From: Cryptomeria japonica | Lineage: Eukaryota; Streptophyta; Pinopsida; Cupressales; Cupressaceae | Reading direction: 5' to 3' | Assembly: GCF_030272615.1 (NCBI RefSeq) | Contig: NC_081408.1 | Span: forward strand, 613,781,977 to 613,845,976 | DNA: 64,000 bases | Shown here: one piece after another, positions 10,977 to 23,284 of the stretch | How the letters are laid out: the number at the start of each line of letters is the position of its first letter | How positions within the stretch are numbered: the stretch's first letter is position 1 | Notes under the pieces: generated by a model | Databases searched by the model: none | What the model saw: only the letters and a program-made list of their open reading frames with translations | Told to the model about the DNA's origin: nothing | Program-made: the position numbers and the translations under genes

Positions 10977-11606
10977 TTATTGGACTGTCAAAAGTCTCCT
11001 GCTTAATGCATGAGCAACCCGGTTTAATTGCCCTTTCTTGTTCTTAATTGTGAATGTGTAGGATTTCATGTACTCCACCCATTTCATGTGTTTATTACTG
11101 ATTTTTTCTTGTGAGTTTAGGAAACTCAATGCTTGGTTGTCCGTATAGACTACAAATTCCTTAGGAAGGAGATAGTGTCTCCACTTCCTTAAAGCCTGCA
11201 CTAAAGCATATAATTCTAGATCATAAGAGGAGTATTTCCTCTTTGCATCACTTAGCTTCTCACTATGGAAAGATACTGGTCTTTCTTCTTGGCTTAGGAC
11301 AACACCTACTGCAACATTGCTTGCATCACATTCCACTATGAAAAGTTTCTCAAAACTAGGTAACACTAGCACCAGTTGAGTAGCTGTCTTCTCCTTCAAG
11401 GTTTCAAAACCTTTGTTTGCTTGTTCACTCCATTGAAAATTTGCCTTCATTCCACCTCTAATGGTGTCTAACATTGGTACACATATAGAACTGAATTTCC
11501 TAATGAACTTCTTGTAGTACTGAGCTAGTCCATGGAAGCTTCTCACCTTTGTTGCCGACTTAGGAGTAGGCCAATTTACTATGGCTTCAACGTTGTTGGG
11601 ATCCAT
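10977..11606 (-). pseudogene. chromovirus RT C-terminus and RNase H
   Basis: The ORF of 209 codons begins in the RT connection region (NWPTPKSATKVRSFHGLAQY) and continues into RNase H: FIVECDASNVAVGVVLSQ, KYSSYDLELYALVQALRKWR, FVVYTDNQALSFL. These carry the catalytic Asp, Glu and Asp. It ends with LNRVAHALSRR, where the family usually has N..ADALSRR, so the last catalytic Asp position is altered. It degrades the RNA strand of the RNA-DNA hybrid. It is separated from the RT core by a frameshift between 11610 and 11730. Confidence 0.88.
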
Positions 11607-11730
11607 CTTAAGGTTTCCTTAATACAACACAAACCCAAGGTAAACCAACTCTTTCTTAACAAATTCACACTTGTCCAAGTTCATGGTTACCTTTTCATCA
11701 TACAATCTTTGTAATACATCTTGCAAATGA

Positions 11731-12336
11731 TTAAATATGATCTACCCTATCCTTACTGAAAATGAGAATATCATCTAGGTATACCACCACAAATTTACCT
11801 ATGAAGTCCTTCATCACCTCATTCATGAGTCTCATGAAGGTGCTTGGAGCATTGGATAAGCCAAATGGCATTACAAGCCACTCATAAAGACCCTCAGTAG
11901 TCTTAAATGCATTTTTCCACTCATCACCCTCCTTAATCCTAATTTGGTGATATCCACTTTTAAGGTCAACCTTGGTAAAGTACTTGGCTTCCCCTAAACA
12001 ATCCATTAGGTCTTCTATTCTAGGAATTGGGAACCTATATCTAATGGTCCTATTTATAGCTTTAGAATTAGTACACAATCTCCAAGTACCACCTTTCTTT
12101 GGGGCTAACATGGTAGGGACAACACAAGGGCTAATGCTTTTCCTCATTAGGCCCTGGTCTAAGAGCTCTTGGATTTGCTTGGCAATCTCAACATTTTGTT
12201 GGGGAGTCATTTTATAAGCTGCCTTGTTAGGTAAGGATGCTCTGGGAATGAAGTCTATTTGATGGCTTATGGTTCTTTTAGGAGGTAAGGTGGCTAGCTG
12301 TCCATCACTCACTATGCCTTTAAAATTCTTCAACAA
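11731..12336 (-). pseudogene. chromovirus reverse transcriptase core
   Basis: An open frame of 201 codons carries the Ty3/gypsy RT blocks: MRKSISPCVVPTMLAPKKGG, WRLCTNSKAINRTI (consensus WRMCVDYRALN), FTKVDLKSGYHQIRI (first catalytic Asp), MPFGLSNAPSTFMRLMN, and VVYLDDILIFSK with the YxDD box near 11768-11783. It copies genomic RNA into cDNA. It is in frame with the gag-protease ORF upstream, consistent with a single gag-pol polyprotein, and breaks off by frameshift at its 3' end. Confidence 0.92.
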
Positions 12337-12363
12337 GTCTTGAACCTATATTGACAAATCTGG

Positions 12364-14084
12364 TTACTCTTTCTTGTCTTCCTCTTTAGCCTTCATTACT
12401 AATGAAAACCCTATACCTTCACCTTCCTCAAGTGTCTTCAAGAATTGTTTTTCACTCACCAAAAGAACATTAGGACCTATTGCCCTCTTTTCACCTTCCT
12501 CAAGGATAGACTGAATCTTGAACGTGACTCCATCTTTCTTGAATGAGTATGCATTCTTGGCTCCATCATGAGCAACTTGTCTATCAAATTGCCATGGTCT
12601 TCCTAGTAGAAGATGACATGCATCCATGGGTAGGACATCACATAACACCTTGTACTTATACCTCCCAATGGTAAAATCCACCCATGCTTGCTCATTAACT
12701 AGGACATGTTGGCCTTTGTTCAACCAAGTGACTTTATAAGGGTTGTTGTGAGGTATCCTTTGCAATTTGAGCTTACTCACTGCCTCTTCTGACACAATGT
12801 TGTCTGTTGACCCGGAATCAATGATCACTTTGAAAACTTTGTCCATTATCTTGCATTTGATCCTAAATAAGGACCTTCTTTGGCTTGGCTCTTTTCTGAC
12901 CAGTTCTTTGATCAAAGTTCTCCTTATCATCAAGTTGTCACCTACCTCTAATTCTAAGGCAACCTCTAAAGTCTTGCTACTTGAAGACTCTTCTTGAAGA
13001 TAGTTCACTCTCCTTTCACCACCTTGTGATGATGATCCCTTCTCTGGACACCTATATGCTGGATGACCAAGTTGGTTGCAATGGTAGCACTTCATTGTTG
13101 CAAAGTATGAGGAACCTCTACCTTGGCCACTAGCTCTTCCTCTAAAACCATTGTTGGACCCCCTTCCTCTATTGAATCCTTGTCTATTAGTACCACTTTC
13201 TTGCTGCTCAGTGAGTTTAGACTCACCTTGTGTCCTTTGTTCAGAACTTCTTCCTCCAAAGCCTCCCCTATGGCCTCTTTTATCTTTTCCTCTACCCCTA
13301 CCCCTATTGCTACTTGAGTCATGTCTTCTTTTCAATTTTTCCTCCACTTTAAGGGAAAGTTGATAGGTTTGATGAACTATTTTTGGGCTCATTAAACTGA
13401 TTTCTTCTTGGATGTTCCACCATAGACAATTTAGGTACCTAGCAACCTTGAGACTCTCTTCTTCCACTGCATGCGATCTAAGGCTAAGTTTGTGAAACTC
13501 CTCTGTATAGCTATTGACATCAAAGTCTTTTTGTCTTAAGTTTTGCCTCTTCCTATGAATTTTCACTTCATAGTCATCATGGAGATAGACTTCTTTGATT
13601 TTGACTAACATCCCTTTCCAAGAAGAGATTGGTGCTTTGCCCATTTCTTCCTCACATCTTGCACAAATTTCCACCATGTGAGAGCAACTCCTTTCATCCG
13701 TGACTTGGCTACTTTGACTCTCCGAGCTTCAGTTATGCCTTCACATTCAAAATGGTTCTCCATACCTTCTATCCATTCTAAGACCACTTATGCCTCCATC
13801 TTACTAGTGAACAATGACAATTCTTCTAGTGATTTACCACTTAAGGCCTTCAATGCCTTTAGGAAAGGTTCTTGTTCTAGGATAGGATTAGGTTCAGGTA
13901 CTTTATCTATCTCTGACACTTATTTACCCTTCCCTTATGCTCCTTCAACCTTTACCAACACTTCATCTGCCTTGGTTTCAACCTCACCAATCTTACTCTC
14001 CAATTCAAGCAACTTCTCCTTCAGGAGTCTATTCTCTTCCTCTTGATCATCCACTTTCTTTTCCAACTCTACATTGGTCACCAT
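12364..14084 (-). pseudogene. chromovirus gag and aspartic protease
   Basis: The ATG at 14084 begins a coiled-coil N-terminus (VELEKKVDDQEEENRLLKEK) interrupted by three stops. The gag core follows (RVKVAKSRMKGVALTWWKF), then a frameshift near 13640 into a long clean ORF (13677-12364). That ORF holds SFTEEFHKL-type capsid sequence, an Arg/Gly-rich linker, a CCHC zinc knuckle (CYHCNQLGHPAYRC, about 13044-13093) and a retroviral protease with the DSGS active site at 12808-12819. Gag packages RNA and the protease processes the polyprotein. The start is chosen because it is the first ATG after the PBS in the gag frame. Confidence 0.88.
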
Positions 14085-14142
14085 GCTATTATCTCCTATA
14101 GATTCCACTCAGGACATCTACTCACCTAGCCCAAATCTTAGA

Positions 14143-14156
14143 GGCTCTGATACCAA
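14143..14156 (-). promoter_or_regulatory. primer-binding site, initiator tRNA-Met
   Basis: Minus strand TTGGTATCAGAGCC, 5 nt inside the 5' LTR. It matches the 3' end of plant initiator tRNA-Met. Confidence 0.92.
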
Positions 14157-14161
14157 TTTGA

Positions 14162-15780
14162 TGGGGTTCACCTAGTTTGCTAACACTTCACCTAGTTGGT
14201 GTTGCTCAATTCCACCAACTCTCTAGGCCTAGTTGCACTCTAGACCTCCAAGTCCTTCTCAATCTCTTCTAGGGATTTCTTCTTCACCATTCCTAGGTGT
14301 TTGCTTCAAGTGTTTTGGCTAGGAACCCTACCAATTCATAATGCTTCCCATGTGCTCATTATGGCTGTCTTGGCTTCAACTTGTCAAATTGACCTCCTAT
14401 TGTTGTGAGTTGATGCAAAGGTGTGGAGGTGGCTTATAATATGTTTTTAATAGATTTTGGGTCCATTTTAGGTTTGCAACCATTTCCCTTCTTACCGATT
14501 TCACCATTTTGCCTAGAAAAGGGCTACAAGGAATTAGCCCTATTAGGCCTCCTAAATCCGGTTTTTTAGGGTTTGAGAGAAAATGATCCAAAAGACCCCT
14601 CAACAAGTTTGGATTTTCTTCAATGAATCATCTAACCTCAAGTGATTTTTTTTGTTTTGGCTCCTTATCCCACCGTACAATGCCCTAACCCAAAAATGAG
14701 GGTTTTTAAGGGTTTCTAGGCCTTCTAACCGGCAATGACTAGTCAATTTGGTGATTAGGAAACAAATGAATTTGTCAAGGCTTCCCATTGAATTTTAAAA
14801 TATTTAATAACTTCATGGACCCCTCCAAAATGTTAGATGGTGGTTTGATATTCACCCCTGCACTTTGCACATCAATTTCACCCTGTCTCGTCTAGCTGGG
14901 TTGCTCTTGGACTCACCTAGAACAAGGTGACAATCATATTAAATGTTATCTCCAGAACTTGTCCCTAAATATGTACACTATACAAGTGGTTTCCCTTCAT
15001 TCCCCAATAGGCCATGATGGTAGCACGTGTGGAATTCATGGGGCAACCATTTTACATAAAACTGCTATATACAAGCCAAAACTGGCTGTTTGCAAACCAA
15101 AACAAGAAAACACTAATACAAACTATCCACAAAGATTGAAATGGAACTAAAAACTCTTTAAAACACCAAAGAAACTCAATCCATTACTGGATCAATGGAT
15201 TCAATCCATTTGCATTCACAAAATGAGTAAAACAAGCCAAAATGATGCCAACTAGTCCGAAAATGAGTAGTTTCAGATTGTTGAACTTACAAAGAAAAGA
15301 CTCTAGCCTTGGTAACCATGCAAGAGAGGGTTATTATAGTATTCCCCATGTGTGGAGTCTTTTTAGGGCATTGGACGATCCCTAACTCCATTGCTAATCA
15401 AATTAGGACAAAAGTTGTCATGACAACTTTTTGCAACTTTGCACTTTTGCACTTTTTGGCCTTCTCAACCTATGAGACCTATTCTACATCATCACTTATG
15501 ACTTTTAAAACATTTATAAGACTAATTTAACCCTCCCTAATGCCTTTACCAAGTTTTGACACTTTTGACCATCAAGAAGGTCAACTACCTACTCAAACCA
15601 CTACCTAGGTACACAATGCAAACCTAAGAAGAATTAACTCAATCTAGGCCTACATTTTACTCATCTCACTCACTCTTGGACCCTCCTAGAGTCCTTATTC
15701 ACTACCTAATTTGGATAGGGTCAATACAAGCCAAAAATGAGAAAATACTACTAGCCTAAGTCCTAGGTGCTCCTGCACCA
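14162..15780 (-). repeat. 5' LTR of the chromovirus (1619 bp)
   Basis: Direct repeat of 7822-9462. It starts TGGGGTTCACCTAG and ends CTCCTGCACCA on the plus strand. It carries one copy of the palindrome GTTGTCATGACAAC where the 3' LTR has two. Confidence 0.92.
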
Positions 15781-17336
15781 TTGGCTTATGAGGATGTGTA
15801 CATTCTCCATGCTAGTTTTGCCCCTAAGGCCTTATTTTTCCATAGTAGTTTCCTAATTCCCATGCCTCCATCACTCCTTTCTCAAGATATCTTGTCCCAT
15901 GATATTAATTTGATTTTTTTCTTTTCCTCTGTATCATTCCAATAGAAATATCTGATTGTTTGAGTTAATTTCTTATAGGCCCCTTTCAGAAGTGGTATGC
16001 ATTATAGTAGATAGATAGGCATTGCTGCTAAGACTATTTTTATGAGGGTTAGTCTTCCTGCCCCTATCAGCCATAAGGCTTTCCAAGATGAAAAATTCTT
16101 CCTAACCCTTTCAATTAGGGGATCCAAGAGTTTTTTGGTTCTGATACCTTTGTCTAGAGGCATACCTAAATACAAGAATGGTAGATGACTTATTTTGTAC
16201 CCTAGAAATGAAGCTATTCTGAATTCCTCGTGTGATTCATATTGAAAAAGAATATCTTCAATTTTTCCTTATTGACCATCTCTTCAGATGCTAACCCATA
16301 AGATTTTAATATCTTCTTGATTTCCTTGGCTTCATTCAACTACCCTTTCCCCATAATCATTGTGTCATCAACAAACTATTGATGAGTGCAAGGATCTACC
16401 CCTCTTGTGATCTAAATCCCTGCTAGTATGCGAACTCTCCATGATGCATCCAGGCTTCTTCCTAAGGCTTCATACATAATGATAAATAAGAATGGGGATA
16501 GAGGATCTCATTGTTTGATTCCCCTAGACACTCCAAAGAAGCCTTCTGGTTTCCCATTTAGTAAGATAGAGAACCTAGGGTTTTATATGCAAAAGTAAAC
16601 CCAATTCACCCATTGTTTGTTAAAGCCAAAGGCTTTCATGTAGCTACAAAGGAAATACCAATCCACTTTGTCATAATCCTTTTTAATATCTAATTTTATC
16701 AACAAATTAGGTTGCCCTTGGAACTAACAGGAGTGGATAGCTTGCTGGACTATGATAATCCCATCCAAAATTGATCTATTGGGAACAAAGCCAGTTTGTT
16801 CTTATGATATAATGGCAGGCAGTAGTTTTTTTAGTCTATTTGCCATGACTTTTGCTAGTAGTTTTTAAGTCATGTTTCATAAAGAAATGGACCTGAAATA
16901 TTCCTACTTTGAGGGGTTATCCTTCTTTGGGAGTAAGGCCAGAAAGGTATTATTGATTTCTTTCAGGAACTTCCCCGCATTTTGGGCAGATTCCAAGGCA
17001 TAAGTAACCTCATCCCCTAAGATGTGCCAGCATTTCTGAAAAAAAACCAGTAGAGAAGCCATCTGGTCCAGGGGCCTTATCTCCTTGAATGTGTGCCAGA
17101 GCATTTTTGACTTCTTCATGGGTGATCTTGGAATTTAAAATTTGATTATCATCCTTTGTTATTAATTTGGGTATGTTATTCAACAAGGTTCTATTGTTAG
17201 GAAGGTTCGAGTGCTCCCTGTTATTGAGAATATTTTCAAAGTACTTGGTAGCATCTTCTGCGATTAGATTTTGATCCATAATGATCTGATCACTATCATT
17301 GATGATCTGAGTAATCTTATTTATTGCCCTTTTCAT
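15781..17336 (-). pseudogene. LINE reverse transcriptase
   Basis: Minus-strand segments in order are THEEVKNALAHIQGDKAPGP with DGFS, FFQKCWHILGDEV, FLKEINNTFLALLPKKDNPS, NRLKKLLPAIIS, QTGFVPNRSILDGIIIVQQA, LLIKLDIKKDYDKVDW, and FVDDTMIMGKG (the catalytic [FY]xDD box, near 16344-16382). These are the RT blocks of plant L1 ORF2. A frameshift separates the first two segments and several stops follow. The domain continues to the gypsy insertion point, just before the zinc-binding domain seen at 7821. Confidence 0.9.
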
Positions 17337-17669
17337 TTTGACACTGTTGTGGAAAAATTTAGTGTTTCTGTGTCCATCTTCTAGCCACGTCTCTCGAGAT
17401 TTCTATTTCTAGTATATCTCTTCTCTTGCCAAAATGCCTTCATATTCACATAAAAGATTTTTTTTGACCTCGTATGTTTCAAGGGTCATCCCGTATTACA
17501 TCACAATGTTATTTATTATTTCCAACTCTTTTTCAATTCTTGACTTCTCCTTGAAGATGTTTTTGAATTTCTTTTTGTTCCATTCTAACAGTTTGTGTTT
17601 GATCTCTTTTAGCTTAGAGATGAGACAATACATTTTAGATCCTTCAAAGACACTGTCCTTCCACCATTT

Positions 17670-18450
17670 CTATATGTTGGGGAGGAAGTCTTCATGTGTA
17701 AACCACATCATTTCGAACTTGAAAGGGCACCTATTTTTCTTTGCTTCCCCCATAAGTTCTAATAGCACCGAGTAATGATCAGAGCCTGACCATGGCAATA
17801 CGGTAGTTTTTAATTCTATTTTGAGGTTGGTCAGGTCTCCTTTGAGGAAAAATCTATCAAGTGTTTCTGCAATGTTAGAGAAACCTTTTCTTCTATTATT
17901 CCATGTGTGAAAACCCATCTCAGTCTTGATTTCCAGAAGGTTATTGTTATTTATCCAGTTTGCGAAGTCTCTTGTGGCTGTCTTATGGTTTTTATCCCAC
18001 TGCTTTTATCAGTTGAGTACAATATGGTGTTGAAGTCACCACCTATGATGATGTGTTTCTCATCCTGATTGTTTAATAAGTGTTCAATTTCCTGCCAAAC
18101 TAATCTCTTTTTATCTGTTGGAATTGGATCATATACATTAATGATGATAAACTCAAGATTTAGGCTAAGGGCTCTTACTTTACGAGCCATCCAGTTTTGC
18201 ATCTTGGTATGGCATGTAAATTCAATTGAGTTCTTTTTCCACATTATACCCAATCCACCCGATGCCCCTATAGACTCCACCATTTCCATCTGTCATTGGG
18301 TGAATTTTCTACTAAAATTGTCCATGTCAATCTACCCAATTTTGTTTCTTGTAGCATAACTAGGTCCATAGTATATTTTAGTATGCTTCACTTAATTAAC
18401 CATTGTTTTTTAGGGGCCCCCATACCCCTAACATTCCATGTTAGTATATT
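17670..18450 (-). pseudogene. LINE apurinic-type endonuclease
   Basis: The ORF2 start reads LTWNVRGMGAPKKQW near 18450-18400, the usual L1 endonuclease opening. Further motifs are GASGGLGIMWKK, FIIINVYDP, HIIIGGDFNTILYSTDKSSG (GDFN catalytic motif) and LPWSGSDHYSVLLEL (SDH active-site motif) in the 17918-17670 segment. It nicks target DNA for target-primed reverse transcription. At least one frameshift separates the GDFN and SDH halves. Confidence 0.88.
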
Positions 18451-19952
18451 TATTCCTTTACGGGGGGAAGGGGGGACTTTCCCTGGCCCAACAGGGTTGT
18501 GATTTTGGCCTGTCCCTCTGCATCCCCATTCATTTTTCTTTTGTCTGAAAAAGACTTCTGACCTCTTTTGTTGATAATGGATTTGCCACAGTCTGGAGTT
18601 AGTTTCTCACCTCCCATCTGTAGGATATCTCTTTTTTGTGGATTGATTGAGTTATTGTCTAATATTATGTTATTTTCCCCTTCCTGCATACTAATTAGTT
18701 CATTAATAAAAAATTCTCTTTCCTCATTTGCATTGAATCCTTCCACAATAGGGGATTCCTCCAAAGTGGGAGAAACTGTGATGTTTTCCTCATAAGCAAC
18801 TTCAGTCGGGTTGTTGTTTAATGACTGGGTTTTGAGGGGGTCCGATCATATTCTAGATTGGGGATGATGGCATTGTTTGCCCCATTTGTTAGAGTATCAA
18901 TGAGTACCTCCTCAAAAAATTCTTCAGCTAATTTCCCCATTAGGTTTTCTATGATGTTGTTCAATTCTGTTTGGATTCATTCCTCATTAGCATAAGCAGG
19001 GGTTTCATTGTTATGTTCAGCTCTCTCTGGAATGTTACGTAAGACCAGGGGAGGAGGGGGGGTTGGGATATTAACAATCTCTTGCTGACCAATGTTTATA
19101 ATAAATTCGCCCCTGCCATTGTTAAATTTAATATCTACTATGTCCTTTGATACTCTGTAGTTATCTCTTACCTTAACCCGAGACTCTGTAAATTAGGGTT
19201 TGACCTTTTGCAGAATGCTAAATTTTCAGAGTCTGGGCCATTATACCATACTAGTTTTAGGGTGTAATTACCATCCATTGTATCTAGGGTTATGTTTTTT
19301 AGATTTTCCATGCCCTTATTTACTTCTATTAATAATTTTATAGTGGATTTATCCAATCAATTTTTTTTTACGGTTACGAATCTGCCCAATTTATCCCCAA
19401 TTTCTATGAGAATTTTGGCATGCATTAATTCAACAGGAACATTATGAATTTCTGCCCATTTCAATGTTGTTTTGAATTCATATCTATTAGCATCGAATTT
19501 AGGTTGCCATTCAATAAAATTGAAATTTGCACCTTTGTAAAATATATATTCTTCATGCAATAGCTTGGATTTTAGAGACTTTTTGTAACATTCAATGTAC
19601 AAGAAAATATTAGCTAGGGTAGTGATACTACTTGCCCATGGAATGTTATTTTCCATTATTCAACTATTCTAGCAAGAGGTTAATCATTCCCTCCCCATTT
19701 TGCAAAGAGCCCGTGTTCTCTGTAGTAGTTACTCAATTCCATGGCTTCCCTGGGAGTCAAAATCTTAATACAATCCAGGTCAGGATTTATCAATGTTAGG
19801 GCACCCTTGCTCCTTGTTGCTTTGAAAGCATTCTCGCTTTCATGGAGAAGAAAGTTCCCCATCCTTGAAGCCAGCTTTGAGTTAATTAAATTAGGGCAAT
19901 GGTATGACATTTCTTTTCCTCCATCCTTGGCAGGTCCTCTGTAACCCTCCAT
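18450..19952 (-). pseudogene. LINE ORF1, DUF4283-like RNA-binding protein
   Basis: The frame from 19952 includes NPDLDCIKILTPREAMELSN. After a frameshift it continues as LKWAEIHNVPVELMHAKILI and IGDKLGRFVTV, then KSTIKLLIEVNKGMENLKNI, the W..I..VP.......L..IG..LG pattern of DUF4283 in plant L1 ORF1. The C-terminal part (18764-18450) is polar and ends next to the endonuclease start. ORF1 proteins coat element RNA. Stops and frameshifts make it non-functional. Confidence 0.75.
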
Positions 19953-20380
19953 ATGATAGGTATGTGGGTGAGAGATTCACTATGGCTTTTAAAGGGGGTG
20001 GCCAGGACCAGATGCGATCGGTCGAAATCCCAGCGGTATGCAGTTTGCATTGGTGGTGCAGCCAGGGATTCACAAGGTGATGGGGATCACCCACACATTT
20101 GACCGCTTAGAGGATCCCTAGCTTCCCTTCTTTATGCCCTAGCAGCTTTTCTTCCTTTCACCAGTTGCCATGGTTAATTCTGTGGAGACGGATCCCTGCT
20201 GGATGGAGGCCTTCTAGAAAAACTACAACCCTTGCCCTGATGAGTATGATGACCACCGAGATGCAAAGCCATCTTTTTTTTCAGATTTTTTCTAGGGATT
20301 TTAATTTTTCACTCAAAACTAGATTAATTTTAAATATATAATTTGCTAATCTAGAGAGAGGTCCTAAATAGACTTAAGGG

Positions 20381-20483
<103 letters not shown>

Positions 20484-20549
20484 CTAAAATGAGATCTAGG
20501 CAAAACGACTTAAGAGGGAGTGAGAGAGAGAGTAAATTAAAAAAAGGTT

Positions 20550-21199
<650 letters not shown>

Positions 21200-21200
<1 letters not shown>

Positions 21201-21640
21201 ACATTCTAAAAAGACGTTAAAAAGACTAAGTAGAGAGAAAGAGGAGTTATAAAAATATTTAAGTAGAGCATGATAGACTAATTTCAAAATTGATTATTTT
21301 TAATGCATTTATTCAAATTGTCTCATAATTTAAAAAAGCTCAAACACACTTAAAAATATTTAATGAAAATAACATAATTTAAAAATAATTATTTTAAAAA
21401 TTAATTAAATTAAATTAAAAATAATTTAAAATAATTAAGATAAAATTATTACATAAAAAATATTTAACTAATCAATTAGCACAATTTTAGGTACATAATA
21501 CATGTACAATTAAATAGAAATTAAGTAAAGATACATACGTGCATAATATCTTTGCATTCTTAGCTCTCGATATCATTGTTCCATGTAAGCTGAATACTTC
21601 CTTGAAGTTTTGTTTTGCCTTGTCTACTTGTTCCCCATGT
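21200..21640. other. AT-rich non-coding stretch
   Basis: Very AT-rich, with ATTTAAAATAATT-like runs. No ORF or element hallmark recognised. Confidence 0.5.
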
Positions 21641-21699
21641 CTTCAAAATGACATTCAAGATCTTCAAATGTCTTCAAACGTCTTAAAAATTGTCGCCCT

Positions 21700-21870
21700 T
21701 AAAATGACCTACGAACGTCGACCGTTAGAAATGGGGGGTTCGAACGAACATGACCGTTATATGATTGTTTGTGCCATCCATGTTTGTTTTAACATTGGTT
21801 CGAGTGAATTGGGTCGGGTTCGATCAATCCCACTTTGCTCGAAGGGGTGTTTGAACGAACCCCTTTCCTA
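21700..21870. repeat. cluster of TTCGAAC-type palindromic words
   Basis: Short copies of a TTCGAAC/GGTTCGA word recur: GTCGACCGTTAG, GGTTCGAACGAAC, GGTTCGAGTGAA, GGGTTCGATCAA, GCTCGAAGG and TTTGAACGAACCC. The setting resembles the subterminal arrays at 29280-29440 and 57890-58125, but the word differs. Confidence 0.55.
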
Positions 21871-22671
21871 GACATCCCTCCCCCAATCTCCTTAGACTTC
21901 TAAGAAATTTTCGCCTTCAAACCTCTGGTTCAAGGCTCAAATGAGACAATCTTGAAAACCCAAAATGTAGGATGGTAGTCCTCAAAGTAAGCTTACCAAT
22001 GACTAATTTTATTACATTGTGAGTTTATTATGATCTTGTTTTCTAAATTTTACCAAATATAGGTTTTTCACTGAATACGAACTTCTCGGCTCAATGCATT
22101 GGAAAAAATAGTAAATTAATTCAAAAAAATTCTGAAAAATATCTATGCACTAGGTATTGATGTCTTCTTTCGAACAAAAAAAAGGAATTTCGATATAAAT
22201 ATAACAAGTTACGTGTTCATACGTACCTATGTCTAAATATAATTAATCAGACTTCAAAACTTAATAAAATGAAAAATATTCAACATATCACTATCAAACC
22301 AACTGCATGCACTGGGTATTGATGTTATAAACCAAAATTTGAAATAATTGAGTTTTTATCATTTATAGAAAAAAATATATACATTTCGAGATGCACATCA
22401 CTCTTAAAAAATGTTGTTTGCTGTAAAAAACTACTTTTTGAGGGAGATGGAAAAATCAATACAATTTTCTTAAAAAAAATTTGAAAACAATATAATTAGA
22501 ATCTAGAGACAAGATGTTACAAATCACTAGTTTACATCATCTTCAAATTTTTAACGGTTTAAAAGTTATAGGTGTCGAAAAGTGAAGGTTTTTTTCAAAA
22601 TGTTCATCTAAGTGTCAAAGTTGGCCAATAAGTGGGAACCATTATTATGAGTTCACCAATTATATATATGC

Positions 22672-22749
22672 ATGTATGTATGTATTTATGTATGTATGTA
22701 TGTATGTATGTATGTATGTATGTATGTATGTATGTATGTATGTATGTAT
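22672..22749. repeat. (ATGT)n microsatellite
   Basis: GTATGTATGT tetranucleotide run with one interruption near its start. Confidence 0.97.
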
Positions 22750-22970
22750 AGGTTTGTGGATCACATTTGAGTTCTTGATCTTGGATTCCTATGACGCATG
22801 TACGGTTTGATGATGTGGATGTTGGTTCAGGCTAGGTAAAATTTGCATACTTATGTAGAAGTAAAATTTATTTCTACCAAGTGCTTATATATGTCTCTGT
22901 GTACATGTACTTTCTTGTGCAGGGACAACAATCAGGACATGGATCAATGCAGGGCCCACCGACCTAGTTT
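22750..22970 (+). pseudogene. possible last exons of a gene-A-like transposon gene
   Basis: A short coding-like segment (MTHVRFDDVDVGSG) is followed by a donor-like GGCTAG/GTAAAAT near 22836. A credible acceptor CTTGTGCAG ends at 22921 and precedes GQQSGHGSMQGPPT and a stop. The split layout, a microsatellite just before it and a palindromic word cluster about 1 kb upstream recall the elements at 29 and 58 kb. The peptide is too short for homology, so this is a weak inference. Confidence 0.25.
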
Positions 22971-23284
22971 TACATGTCATGTTTTATATGTCATGTTTGA
23001 TGAGCTTATTTAGTACATACTTTTGTCATGACATTTCAACAACTTTGTTTATTTGAGAACATTATTTTTAACATATATGTTGCGCATGTACTTGATGATT
23101 TATTTGACACTTTGTTTATTTGAGAACTTTATTTTATACATATATGTTGCATATGTACATGATGTTTTGTTGGACACTTGTATATTATTTTATACATGTT
23201 TTATGAGCTCATTTAGTACACATGTATGTCTAAGCATTTAATTACTATTTGTTTTATACATTACCAACGAATCATGAATCTCGG

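Larger units (their letters stand above)
7822..15780 (-). mobile_element. Ty3/gypsy chromovirus-like retrotransposon, full length, inserted in the LINE
   Basis: This is a complete element with two long LTRs, a tRNA-Met PBS, gag, protease, RT, RNase H, integrase, a chromodomain-like tail and a polypurine tract (minus-strand TTGGGAGAA next to 9462). The order PR-RT-RH-IN defines Ty3/gypsy and the degenerate C-terminal chromodomain points to the chromovirus clade. Coding damage is modest: two clear frameshifts (near 13640 and 11610-11730) plus scattered stops. The flanking LINE sequence is duplicated as TTGGCTAA / TTGGCTTA. Confidence 0.92.
6240..20290 (-). mobile_element. L1-type LINE (DUF4283 ORF1 + EN-RT-RNase H ORF2), split by a gypsy insertion
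   Basis: In minus-strand order I see ORF1 with a DUF4283-like region (19952 to about 18450), an APE-type endonuclease (18450-17670), reverse transcriptase (17336 to about 15800), and then a gypsy element at 7822-15780. The sequence resumes on the left with the zinc-binding RT C-terminal region (7821 to about 6840) and RNase H (6720-6265). Without the gypsy it is about 6.1 kb, a normal length for plant L1 elements. ORFs are broken by frameshifts and stops. The 5' boundary near 20290 is approximate. Confidence 0.85.

Noticed and set aside
21539-21871. 110-codon plus-strand ORF
   Set aside because: It overlaps the palindromic word cluster, has no recognisable motif and no promoter or homologous frame elsewhere in the window.
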